A model generated the notes under the pieces. It was not told where the DNA came from, ran no database searches, and worked only from the letters and a program-made list of their open reading frames with translations. Shown here in pieces: positions 26,751-35,406 of a DNA stretch of 64,000 bases. A program made the translations under genes and the position numbers. This DNA is from Spirosoma endbachense. Lineage in GTDB: Bacteria > Bacteroidota > Bacteroidia > Cytophagales > Spirosomataceae. The stretch lies in the NCBI RefSeq assembly GCF_010233585.1, contig NZ_CP045997.1, forward strand, positions 4,965,284 through 5,029,283. The letters run 5' to 3'. Every line of letters starts with the position of its first letter. Within the stretch, counting starts at the first letter, position 1.

Positions 26751-27034
26751 TCAACTTGAGTTAACCAAAAGCAGATGTCCGTGCATTGTTGCTTTGCTCT
26801 TACAGGGAATCCGTTCCTTAAGAAAATGTGTAGCCCAACTCAAGCAGGATTGTAACTCGTTGATTCCTGCTAATTGGTTTTCCATCAGCCCTTTGAGGTG
26901 TTGGTTGATGCGCCCAAATGTATAAAGGGCGTATTTGCTATCGTTCCGGCAACAGGGTTAACGACTCGATAAGGCAAACGCTGCTTTTAGGTACGCCTTA
27001 CAACTATCTAATACCTCTTACTGCCCTTTTAACC
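26751..27034. other. Non-coding gap with repeat copy 2 and a stem-loop
   Basis: AGCAGGA and TCCTGCT near 26844-26872 form a stem flanked by CCAA and TTGG. The segment from 26883 (CATCAGCCCTTTGAGGTGTTG) matches the repeat near 25174. No gene is supported. Confidence 0.4.
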
Positions 27035-27065
27035 AAAAAAGCGGAGAGTCGACTCCCCGCTTTTT
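27035..27065. terminator. Terminator after the GH18 gene
   Basis: AAAAAAGCGG-A-GAGTCGACTC-C-CCGCTTTTT is a palindrome with one A-C mismatch, with A/T runs on both sides. It lies 20 bases after the minus-strand GH18 stop and can work in both directions. Confidence 0.75.
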
Positions 27066-27084
27066 AAACTTGTGTTACCACCCG

Positions 27085-28293
27085 TTATTCAATCTTTACT
27101 GATGATATTTTATCATTGGCACTTGGTGAAAGTGAGCCAAAAGAGCTTTTATTTGCAGTAAGTACCCACGACTGACCACTAAAATTATCGCCTTCGTACA
27201 TGGTTACTTTCCAGCCCGCAGGAATTTTCACCGACGATGCCCAGTCATTAGTTACCCCAGCGACGCTCAATTGAAACCCCGTGTAAGTTCCCTTTTTCAG
27301 ATAACTCGATACGGGACCACTATAGTTATAATCCCTGTAGAATTGTACACCATTTCCATGAAGGATGTCGAGCAGGTTCTTGGTCACTTTATAATCGGGA
27401 GCAGGGCTCGTATCCGTTTGTTGATCGGCAATATCACGGTCAATGGCATATGCAAAAATCCCCCCTTTCTTACCCAAATTCCAGTTCGCGTAATCATAAG
27501 CAATCCCTTTCTGATCATCAGGGGAGTGAACATCGTGAAAGTTACCCCGTTCTTCGTGGAATGAGAATCCCGGCAAAAATTTGTTTAGGGGTAGTTTACT
27601 CGCGTAGGTGTTGGTGTAGGTGCCATTAACGCTGGTCGCACTACGACCATAAGCCTGCAAGAACACATAATCAATTTTATCATAGATAGCACCAAAAAAG
27701 GGGGTGGTCCCATTCTGATTCGTATCATAAATAAGTAGCTTCCCTGTCCCTGATTTAGGTCCTACATATTTTGACAAAGCGGTAACAATTCCTACTTTAT
27801 CGGTTAGCGTTTGGCCGCTTGGAGAATCCTCAATATCAAAATCAAGACCATCTACATTATACTTGATGAGGAAATTGTCTATCAGAAATTTGGCGTATTT
27901 ATCATAGCCGGTGGCATCGTGTGTATAGCCTGATGGTAAGTTAATACCACCTACTGTGTAAATGACTTTAGTGCCACGCTTATGAAGTTCCGGCACATAT
28001 GTATCCTTTAAGACATTCCAGTAGTTACTGGTGGCACTCGTATTGACTGTGAAAACCACCACCATATCCAAATCGGTTGGTAAATCAAGCATGGTAGTTA
28101 GTTTCTCCGGGTGATCGGCTCTATCAGCCCCGGTTCTATAATAACCAGCCATGATTTCGTTATACTGACCTGCGGCTCTGGCTGATCCATTCTTCGCTTC
28201 AGCCCTAATTGGGGCTATTGAATCTACGGGATTTTTCTCCTGACAACTCAATGTCATAAGCATCAGGCATGCGATAATTGAAAAATACTTCAT
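27085..28293 (-). CDS. GH18 family glycosidase, lipoprotein with C-terminal crystallin-like domain
   Basis: 402 residues with a lipoprotein signal (MKYFSIIACLMLMTLSC, cysteine 17). The TIM-barrel domain (about 45-310) holds the GH18 catalytic motif DGLDFDIE at residues 148-155, with Glu155 as acid/base. The shape (single domain, TVGGINLPSGY before the motif) is nearer to endo-beta-N-acetylglucosaminidases and small chitinases than to large processive chitinases. The last ~70 residues (FQLSVAGVTNDWASSVKIPA, VTMYEGDNFSGQSWVLTANK) look like a beta/gamma-crystallin domain. The gene is divergent from the locus 2 sigma gene and is inferred to be part of that locus. Confidence 0.85.
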   Translation of the reverse strand: MKYFSIIACLMLMTLSCQEKNPVDSIAPIRAEAKNGSARAAGQYNEIMAGYYRTGADRADHPEKLTTMLDLPTDLDMVVVFTVNTSATSNYWNVLKDTYVPELHKRGTKVIYTVGGINLPSGYTHDATGYDKYAKFLIDNFLIKYNVDGLDFDIEDSPSGQTLTDKVGIVTALSKYVGPKSGTGKLLIYDTNQNGTTPFFGAIYDKIDYVFLQAYGRSATSVNGTYTNTYASKLPLNKFLPGFSFHEERGNFHDVHSPDDQKGIAYDYANWNLGKKGGIFAYAIDRDIADQQTDTSPAPDYKVTKNLLDILHGNGVQFYRDYNYSGPVSSYLKKGTYTGFQLSVAGVTNDWASSVKIPAGWKVTMYEGDNFSGQSWVLTANKSSFGSLSPSANDKISSVKIE

Positions 28294-28548
28294 AAGAAAT
28301 GGGGGTAAATGTTACGGAGGCAATATTATTTTAAAATATTTTAATATAAAAACTTTTGTTGTAATTGTTTATATATTTAGATATAATATATAAATTATAG
28401 TCTATTAAAAATAATAATATATTTAATGATTGGTATATTTATAATTCTAACTAATTCATTGAGGATTAGCCGTTATTCTGCATCAGCCTGGTCAAATTTG
28501 ACTATTTGATTATTTTTTTGCTTTTTTTAGGGGTTTTTATGATTTAGG

Positions 28549-28578
28549 GTACTTATACCTAAATAGAGTACCTATACC
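28549..28578 (+). promoter_or_regulatory. Direct repeats upstream of the locus 2 sigma gene
   Basis: GTACTTATACC (28549-28559) and GTACCTATACC (28568-28578) are repeated 19 bp apart, 10 bases before the ATG at 28589. Near-identical repeats at two helical turns suggest a protein-binding site. Nothing shows which protein binds. The divergent GH18 gene lies on the other side of an AT-rich spacer. Confidence 0.35.
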
Positions 28579-28588
28579 CCGTAACTCA

Positions 28589-29146
28589 ATGAATATAAAA
28601 CAGCTACATGACGAGCAGTTGGTAACGCTTTTTCATCAGGGCAGCATGGCAAGCTTTGAGGAGATTTATCAGCGGTACTGGTACAAGCTGTTTAAAATGG
28701 CTTATCACCAGGTCAATGTGCAGGAAGATGCCGAAGAGTTAGTACAGGACATTTTCATGAGTCTCTGGAAACGTCGGTCGATAGTTATCATCAAGCAATT
28801 GGATCTTTATTTAATGCTGGCCGTAAAAAATCAAATCTATAAATATATCAAATCAAAAATTAGTTTACAAAAATACAGGGAATATATCATTTTTCAGGAT
28901 ATCTATCAGAACCACCATACCGATGACTTTGTGAGTTTTCACGAACTCATGGATGCTACCGAAGCAGCCCTTGGGCGATTACCCGAAAAAAGTGCCGAAG
29001 TGTTCCGTCGAAGCCGCTTTCACAACTAAACGGTTAGAGAAATCGCAGAGGATCTGAATCTGTCAGAAAAGGCAGTTGAATATCATATTACAAAATCCCT
29101 GAAGTTTTTGAGAGAGAATTTAAGCCATTATCAGTCAGATAATTAA
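28589..29146 (+). pseudogene. FecI-type ECF sigma factor with in-frame stop (locus 2)
   Basis: The frame encodes sigma-2 (EEIYQRYWYKLFKMAYHQVN, DAEELVQDIFMSLWKRRSIV) and reaches LPEKSAEVFRRSRFHN. It then meets TAA at 29027-29029 (codon 147). In the same frame, with no shift, it continues TVREIAEDLNLSEKAVEYHI and TKSLKFLRENLSHYQSDN to a proper stop at 29144-29146, 11 bp before fecR. Relatives usually have a Tyr at the position of the stop (NYS/TV), so a TAC/TAT to TAA change is the simplest explanation. The truncated 146-residue product would lack the sigma-4 helix-turn-helix. It is a pseudogene, a case of read-through, or a sequencing error. Confidence 0.85.
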
Positions 29147-29157
29147 ATCAACGTATA

Positions 29158-30147
29158 ATGACACAACAAGAATTTAACGAGTTATCGGAACGCTATCTGG
29201 AGGGTAAAACCTCTGAGGAAGAGGATCGATACTTGTTAGCATGGTCGCACCGACAACTGGCCGATGAGTTACCTGATTTCACCAAAGTTGAGAGAAGCAA
29301 GGTTGAGAAACGAATATGGCGAAACGTTGATCAGCAAATTCAACCGAAAATTATCTGGATGCGTGCCGCATGGCTGAGTGGTATAGCGGCCTGTCTCTTA
29401 ATGGGACTTTTCTGGTTAGTGCCATCCTCACTGCTTCCCCAAAACGGACCGTTTGCGGTGGCAAATAAGCTGGGTCGCACTGGTATTGAAGTGAAGAACA
29501 CGACCTCGGCAGAACAGGTAGTAAAACTGGAAGATGGAACCGTTGTGCTGCTAAAACAAAAAAGTAGCCTCGTTTACGGAGAAAAATTCAACCAAAGCAA
29601 GCGCGAAGTGTATCTGACCGGCGAAGCTTTTTTTTACGTCAAACGAGATATAACGAAGCCCTTCATTGTGCATTCGGGCACGCTGATTACCGAAGTGCTC
29701 GGAACAAGTTTTCGGATAAAACCAAAAGCCAATGCCATTGAAGTAGCTGTGGCTACAGGCCGGGTGTCGATTTATACCGAAAAATCGAACCACAAAAATG
29801 AACGGGCCGGTATAATTCTGACGCCCAATCAGCAGGTTACGTTTGATGAAGCCTCGCAGAATATCATCCCCGGTCTTGTTGAAAAGCCAATGCCTATTAC
29901 ATCCGTAGAAAACATAGCTCCACAGTTAGTATTCCAGTCGACGCCCTTACAAACGGTATTGAATACGCTTTCGACGCTATACGGAATCGAGTTTGTTATT
30001 ACCAATCCGAAAACAAAAGACTGCCACATTACCGCCGATTTGAATGCCCTCTCGATGTTTATCCAATTAGAATTAATCTGCAAATCTATTGATGCCACCT
30101 ACGAAAAAAGAGGTACGGTTATTTTCATCAATGGTGAAGGCTGTTAA
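29158..30147 (+). CDS. FecR-family anti-sigma factor (locus 2)
   Basis: 329 residues: a short N-terminal cytoplasmic part, one membrane helix at about residues 70-87 (AAWLSGIAACLLMGLFWLV), the FecR domain (EDGTVVLLKQKSSLVYGEKF, REVYLTGEAFFYVKRDITKP, VLGTSFRIKPKANAIEVAVA) and the C-terminal part (FQSTPLQTVLNTLSTLYGIE). It is intact although the preceding sigma gene carries a stop codon. It would pass signals from SusC 2. Confidence 0.95.
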   Translation: MTQQEFNELSERYLEGKTSEEEDRYLLAWSHRQLADELPDFTKVERSKVEKRIWRNVDQQIQPKIIWMRAAWLSGIAACLLMGLFWLVPSSLLPQNGPFAVANKLGRTGIEVKNTTSAEQVVKLEDGTVVLLKQKSSLVYGEKFNQSKREVYLTGEAFFYVKRDITKPFIVHSGTLITEVLGTSFRIKPKANAIEVAVATGRVSIYTEKSNHKNERAGIILTPNQQVTFDEASQNIIPGLVEKPMPITSVENIAPQLVFQSTPLQTVLNTLSTLYGIEFVITNPKTKDCHITADLNALSMFIQLELICKSIDATYEKRGTVIFINGEGC

Positions 30148-30153
30148 TAAAAA

Positions 30154-30181
30154 AGCCGAAAATGTTTCCGCATTTTCGGCT
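30154..30181. terminator. Hairpin between fecR and susC (locus 2)
   Basis: AGCCGAAAATG and CATTTTCGGCT pair perfectly over 11 bp with a 6-base loop. The T-run is on the minus strand (the A-run 30148-30154 precedes the stem), so it is not a canonical terminator for the plus-strand operon. It may attenuate transcription or mark an RNA processing point. Confidence 0.5.
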
Positions 30182-30261
30182 GGTGTAGCTACCCCTTGAC
30201 AAACGCCAATCTGTGGAAGGGATAGAGTTTTTCATCCGTACAACGAAAAACAAATAAAACT

Positions 30262-33200
30262 ATGAAAAAAGGTTTACAAACCTCCAGAAACTGGGGGAAA
30301 CTTATGAGAATCACGCTTACTCAGTTGCTGATGTGTGTCATAGGTGTGAGTGTTACACTGGCATACGATACCCGTGGGCAGGAGGTACTGAATCGAACCG
30401 TATCGGTCAGTGGCGATCAGGTTGAATTGCGCGCCGTTTTGAGCCAAATCGAGAAACAGGCCGACGTAAAATTTGTATACAGTACAAAGGTCAACTCTGA
30501 GCAACGGATAACGATCAATATAGCTAACCGAAAACTCGCTACGGTTCTGGACGAAGTGTTGATTCCAAATATGATTGATTACGAGGTGATTAATAATCGA
30601 ATTTTACTCAGAAAGAGTAAATCTCCAGCGAGAAACGCGCCAAACGAAAACAAAATCGGCTCGATCGAAAAAAAAGAAAGTGCCACTAGCGTGAAAGGGG
30701 AGGTCACCGACGAAAAAAAACAACCAATCGTCGGGGCTTCGATCGTTATAAAAGGTACAACCCGCGGCACCGTTACAGATGTAGAGGGCCGATATTCAAT
30801 TGATGTGCCAGACGATCAGGCCATTCTGGTCTTTAGTTATATCGGCTTCATCACGCAGGAAGTGAAGGTGGGCAATCGAAGCGACATCTCGATTTCGCTG
30901 GCGACAGATACCAAATCGCTCGATGAAGTTGTGGTGGTGGGCTATGGTCAGCAATCGAAAGTAAGCCTGACCAATGCCGTAGGGACCGTTAAAGGCACCG
31001 AACTCGTTAGGCGACCTTATTCCAGCATCCAGCAGGCTTTACAGGGGCAGGTGGCCGGTCTGACCGTGCTTGACCAGGGCGGCAGTCCGGGCCGCACCAC
31101 CAGCACCCTGCGTGTTCGGGGCGTTACGACCCTGAGCAACAGTAACGAAGCCCTCGTGATTGTAGACGGCGTCGAGCAGCAATTGACCAACCTTAATCCC
31201 AACGATATCGAATCTATTTCTGTACTGAAAGATGCAGCATCAACCGCCATCTATGGGTCAAGAGCCGCCAATGGCGTGATTATGATTACGACCAAACGGG
31301 CAAAAGAGGGGAAAGTTACGGTTAGTTATAATGGGTTTTACGGCCTGCAACGGTCGGTCAATAATCCAGCGATGGATTTGCCGAGTTACATGAAATTAGA
31401 GCAGGTAGCCTATAACAATGCCAAAATTGCGTTGCCCGCTAAATTTACGGATGCGGGCATCCAGGAATACATTAACGGGAATAAAACCAATCCTGAACTG
31501 TATCCCGATGTTAATTCCTGGTTTAAAACCATGCTTCGAGTTGCCCCTCAGTATAACAATAGCATTTCGGTAAGCGGTGGCAGCGAAAGTATTCGTGCCC
31601 GATTGAGCATCCGCCAGCAAAAACAGGCATCTCTTCTGGATGCGCCGTTGGACTACGGTGCCGATTTACGGGATATTCGATTGAATTCCGACTTTAAGGT
31701 GTCTAAAAAAATAAACGTTTCGACCGATATTAATTACCGGAACAACTACACAGTTGCACCAGTCAACGAAAGCGAAGTATTTAACCGATTCATCCATGGC
31801 ACCTTGTTTGCCACGCCCCGGTATTTAAGTACGCTGGAGGGAACGTATCCGGGCATTACCGGAACCTACGGATTGAGCACCCAAGGCGTTACGCCCCGCA
31901 TTGAGGCTGAGCAGGACGGCACCTCGAAACGAACAGAGGAAAGTATATTTTCGAGCCTTAAGGCCGATTATGAAATCATAAAAGGGCTCCGATTTACCTC
32001 CCAACTGGCGTTACGGATCGAGAATTTTCGGCAGAAGAATTTCACGAATGCCTATAAAAATGTGGATCTGGTCAAAAACATAACGCGGAACATCATCAAT
32101 AATTCACTGGCCGACACGCTCAGAAACTCCACCGAATATACCTGGAACAATTACCTGAATTACGAGACAAGCCTGCAAAAACACTACCTGAAAGCCTTGG
32201 TTGGTTATTCGACCATCAACAATGTGTTTAAAGGATTGTATGCCTATCGTCAGAATTTTTACAACAACGACATTCAGTCGTTGAGTCAGGGGGCTAATGA
32301 TGGCACCAAAAACAACGGTGGTTCGGATGCGCAGTTTGGCCTGCGCTCGTACTTTGGCCGTGTCAACTATTCATTTGCCGACAAGTATTTGTTTGAAGCC
32401 AACGCCCGCTACGATGGGTCATCGCGGTTTACGGGTGCGAATGTGTATAGCTTTTTTCCTTCGTTTTCGGCAGGTTGGCGAATCTCGGAAGAGTCGTTTA
32501 TGAAGAAAGCCAGATTTATTAATGAACTGAAACTACGGGTTTCGTGGGGCCGAACCGGCAACCAGTCAGTTGGTTTGTACAGCTATTATCAGTCGCTGGT
32601 GGCTTCATCGTATGGCTTCAATGGGGCTACTGCTATTTCGTATTCGCCGAATCAATTGGCTAACAAAAACATAACCTGGGAAACTACGACTCAGGTTGAC
32701 CTCGGTTTCGATGCCCAGATTTTCAGAGGGTTTAGCGTTGGGTTCGACTACTATACTAAGCTAACCGATGGCATTTTGCTGAACTTGCCCATTCCGGCAA
32801 CGATTGGTTTGGCGGCACCCCCGCAAAACGCGGGTAAGGTTGAAAACAAAGGCTTCGAATGGCAAATCGGCTATCGGAATATAGGTGCGAAAAACGTCCG
32901 ATACAGTACAACTCTTAACCTCTCGGCCAATAAAAACACGGTAGTCAGTCTGGCTGGAACGGGACCCTATATTTCGGGGAGTGATATCGATCCACTGTTT
33001 ATCATAAAAGAAGGCACTCCCATTAATTCGCTCTGGGGATATAAAACCGATGGATTTTTTAAAACCGACGACGAAGCCAAAAGCTACCCAACCATCACTA
33101 CAGGCCGGGCGGCTGGCGATGTGAAATACCTCGATCTGAACAGCGATGGGAAAATTGATGCCAACGATCGTACCATTATTGGTAGCTCATTCCCCAAACT

Positions 33201-33669
33201 GCTCTACTCGCTGAACGGGAATATCGGTTATAAAAACTTCGAGTTGTCGTTGTTTTTTCAGGGAGCAGCCGGTGGAGATGCCCGTTTAGCGGGGGCTTTG
33301 GCCGAAAATGGCAACAATGAAGGCTTTGTTCCGAAAATCGTGAGCACCAATTACTGGACTCCAGACAATCGGAACGCTCGCTTTCCCCGACCCCTGAAAC
33401 GGGATTTGTTCAATATGTACACCGCCGATCGACTCGTCATCAATGGTGACTACCTGCGGCTAAAGAACGTACAGTTGATGTATCATCTGCCAACCAGAGT
33501 AGTGCAGAAAATGAAACTGGAAAGTGCCAGCGTGTATGTGTCGGCAACGAACCTATTAACCTTTTCCAAACTGAATGAGTGGGGTCTTGATGCCGAGGCA
33601 GGAAGTGGCCGGGCCACCTATTATCCCCAGGTATCGGTCACGAGTTTTGGGCTAAATGTTCAGTTTTAA
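30262..33669 (+). CDS. SusC/RagA-family TonB-dependent outer-membrane transporter (locus 2)
   Basis: 1135 residues with a signal sequence, STN domain (about 45-115; VSVSGDQVELRAVLSQIEKQ), carboxypeptidase-D-like domain (about 145-210; GEVTDEKKQPIVGASIVIKG), plug (EVVVVGYGQQSKVSLTNAVG, LKDAASTAIYGSRAANGVIM) and beta-barrel ending SVTSFGLNVQF. It transports a ligand captured by the SusD partner encoded 18 bp downstream. The presence of an STN domain agrees with the FecR gene upstream. Confidence 0.96.
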   Translation: MKKGLQTSRNWGKLMRITLTQLLMCVIGVSVTLAYDTRGQEVLNRTVSVSGDQVELRAVLSQIEKQADVKFVYSTKVNSEQRITINIANRKLATVLDEVLIPNMIDYEVINNRILLRKSKSPARNAPNENKIGSIEKKESATSVKGEVTDEKKQPIVGASIVIKGTTRGTVTDVEGRYSIDVPDDQAILVFSYIGFITQEVKVGNRSDISISLATDTKSLDEVVVVGYGQQSKVSLTNAVGTVKGTELVRRPYSSIQQALQGQVAGLTVLDQGGSPGRTTSTLRVRGVTTLSNSNEALVIVDGVEQQLTNLNPNDIESISVLKDAASTAIYGSRAANGVIMITTKRAKEGKVTVSYNGFYGLQRSVNNPAMDLPSYMKLEQVAYNNAKIALPAKFTDAGIQEYINGNKTNPELYPDVNSWFKTMLRVAPQYNNSISVSGGSESIRARLSIRQQKQASLLDAPLDYGADLRDIRLNSDFKVSKKINVSTDINYRNNYTVAPVNESEVFNRFIHGTLFATPRYLSTLEGTYPGITGTYGLSTQGVTPRIEAEQDGTSKRTEESIFSSLKADYEIIKGLRFTSQLALRIENFRQKNFTNAYKNVDLVKNITRNIINNSLADTLRNSTEYTWNNYLNYETSLQKHYLKALVGYSTINNVFKGLYAYRQNFYNNDIQSLSQGANDGTKNNGGSDAQFGLRSYFGRVNYSFADKYLFEANARYDGSSRFTGANVYSFFPSFSAGWRISEESFMKKARFINELKLRVSWGRTGNQSVGLYSYYQSLVASSYGFNGATAISYSPNQLANKNITWETTTQVDLGFDAQIFRGFSVGFDYYTKLTDGILLNLPIPATIGLAAPPQNAGKVENKGFEWQIGYRNIGAKNVRYSTTLNLSANKNTVVSLAGTGPYISGSDIDPLFIIKEGTPINSLWGYKTDGFFKTDDEAKSYPTITTGRAAGDVKYLDLNSDGKIDANDRTIIGSSFPKLLYSLNGNIGYKNFELSLFFQGAAGGDARLAGALAENGNNEGFVPKIVSTNYWTPDNRNARFPRPLKRDLFNMYTADRLVINGDYLRLKNVQLMYHLPTRVVQKMKLESASVYVSATNLLTFSKLNEWGLDAEAGSGRATYYPQVSVTSFGLNVQF

Positions 33670-33687
33670 CTACTAACAATACGAAAA

Positions 33688-35283
33688 ATGAACACAAACT
33701 ATATCAAAGCGGGGCTTCTTGCCTTGTCAATCCTGGTTTTGAGTGGTTGTCAAACCGATTTGTTACTGCAGCCCCCCAACGACCGCTTATCAACGGATTT
33801 GTTCTGGAAAACTGAAAACGACGCCGTGCTGGCTGTCAATGCGGCTTATCCGGCGGTGTTAGACGACGGAGCAGCCCTGTTTCAGCGCGACGCATTCAGC
33901 GATATTGCCCACGTGAATTTATTCTTCAATGCCGATGCGCTGGTCGAAAAAAACAGCTACGATGCGTCGAATTCGGTTATTGCCACGCAGTGGTCAACAT
34001 TATGGGCTGGGGTTACGAAAACCAATTTCGTGCTGGATAATGTCGATGCCATTCCGGTTACGAACAAGACCGTCGTTAACCGCGTGAAGGGCGAAGCCAA
34101 AGCCCTCAGAGCGTATCAGTACATTAAATTAACGGCTCTTTTCGGTGATGTTCCTCTTATTACGAAAGTGATTTCAATTGAGGACGGGAAAGGCTTATCC
34201 CGTACACCCATAAGCCAGATCTGGGATTTCATCGATAAAGAACTAACTGAAGCGGCTTCGCTTTTACCTGTCAGCTATACTGGAACTGATATTGGCCGGG
34301 TTACGAAAGGGGCGGCTCTGGCCATGAAAGCCCGCGCTAATCTGTATGCTGGTCGATATCAGCAGGCTGCAGCCGATGCCAAAGCCGTTATGGAGTCGGG
34401 CATTTACAGCATCTATCCGAAATTCGCTGATCTGTTCGGCTATGCAGGAGAGCGAAGCCCGGAGGTGATTCTGGATCGGGAGTATGTTAAAGATGTACTC
34501 CCAAGTCCGGTATTTAACCAGATGGCTCCTTACGGGCAAACCTCCGCCCTGGCGTCTAATTCCTACGTGCCGACAAAAGCGTTGGCTATTATGTATTCAA
34601 TGGCTAACGGCAAACTTATTAACGATCCAACCAGCGGTTTTGATCCGAAAAATCCTTATCAGAACCGGGATCCACGATTGGGCTTTACGGTTTATGTACC
34701 GGGCGATTTGCTGCCTAATGGAAAGGTATTCAATTCATTGCCATCCAGCAACACACCTGATGCAGTCGGTGGCACGTTTTACGCAACAGCAACAGGGTTT
34801 ACGTCCCGCAAATATGTAAACAATGCCGATGCCGCCACGCCCACTAACAGCGGTATCAATATTATTCAGGTACGCTATGCCGAGGTGTTGCTCACATATG
34901 CCGAGGCAAAAATCGAGCAAAACCAAATAGACCAGAGTGTATTGGATGCTATCAATGCAGTTCGGGCTCGGGGCGACGTAAAACTACCGGCCATTACGCT
35001 GCCGCAATCGCAAGCCGATTTGCGTGAACTTGTCCGTCGGGAGCGAACTATCGAATTAGCGTTTGAAGGACTACGACTGTATGATCTCCGACGGTGGAAA
35101 ATTGGCGATAAGGTTTTAGTTGGTTCAATTGGAGGCATCGACTACGTAGATAATAATGCCGTTAAAACCATTGAGGTGCCATCATTCATCAAATCGTTTA
35201 ACACGACCCGCGATTATTTGTGGCCGATTCCGACGAATGAACGGATTTTATCACCAAATCTTACACAAAATACCGGCTGGTAA
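33688..35283 (+). CDS. SusD/RagB-family outer-membrane lipoprotein (locus 2)
   Basis: 531 residues with a lipoprotein signal (MNTNYIKAGLLALSILVLSGC, cysteine 21). SusD features are RVKGEAKALRAYQYIKLTAL and FGDVPLI, the C-terminal VRYAEVLLTYAEAKIEQNQI, RRERTIELAFEGLRLYDLRR, and the ending YLWPIPTNERILSPNLTQNT. It captures the ligand for the preceding SusC. Confidence 0.96.
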   Translation: MNTNYIKAGLLALSILVLSGCQTDLLLQPPNDRLSTDLFWKTENDAVLAVNAAYPAVLDDGAALFQRDAFSDIAHVNLFFNADALVEKNSYDASNSVIATQWSTLWAGVTKTNFVLDNVDAIPVTNKTVVNRVKGEAKALRAYQYIKLTALFGDVPLITKVISIEDGKGLSRTPISQIWDFIDKELTEAASLLPVSYTGTDIGRVTKGAALAMKARANLYAGRYQQAAADAKAVMESGIYSIYPKFADLFGYAGERSPEVILDREYVKDVLPSPVFNQMAPYGQTSALASNSYVPTKALAIMYSMANGKLINDPTSGFDPKNPYQNRDPRLGFTVYVPGDLLPNGKVFNSLPSSNTPDAVGGTFYATATGFTSRKYVNNADAATPTNSGINIIQVRYAEVLLTYAEAKIEQNQIDQSVLDAINAVRARGDVKLPAITLPQSQADLRELVRRERTIELAFEGLRLYDLRRWKIGDKVLVGSIGGIDYVDNNAVKTIEVPSFIKSFNTTRDYLWPIPTNERILSPNLTQNTGW

Positions 35284-35406
35284 TTTACGTGATAGTTGTT
35301 CTGAATAACTGAATTAATTAACACATTGACTGATCGTGTAATCGATTGACTTTCAGGAATTTGCCTTGCTGTGTGAGTTGATTTGCCTGTCTTGTTTTAA
35401 CCTTTC

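Noticed and set aside
22260..27030. Integron attC sites
   Set aside because: Only loose resemblance (GGGCGTTAATGCC, GCCCAAC). No pair satisfies RYYYAAC...GTTRRRY with a proper stem, so no site is annotated.
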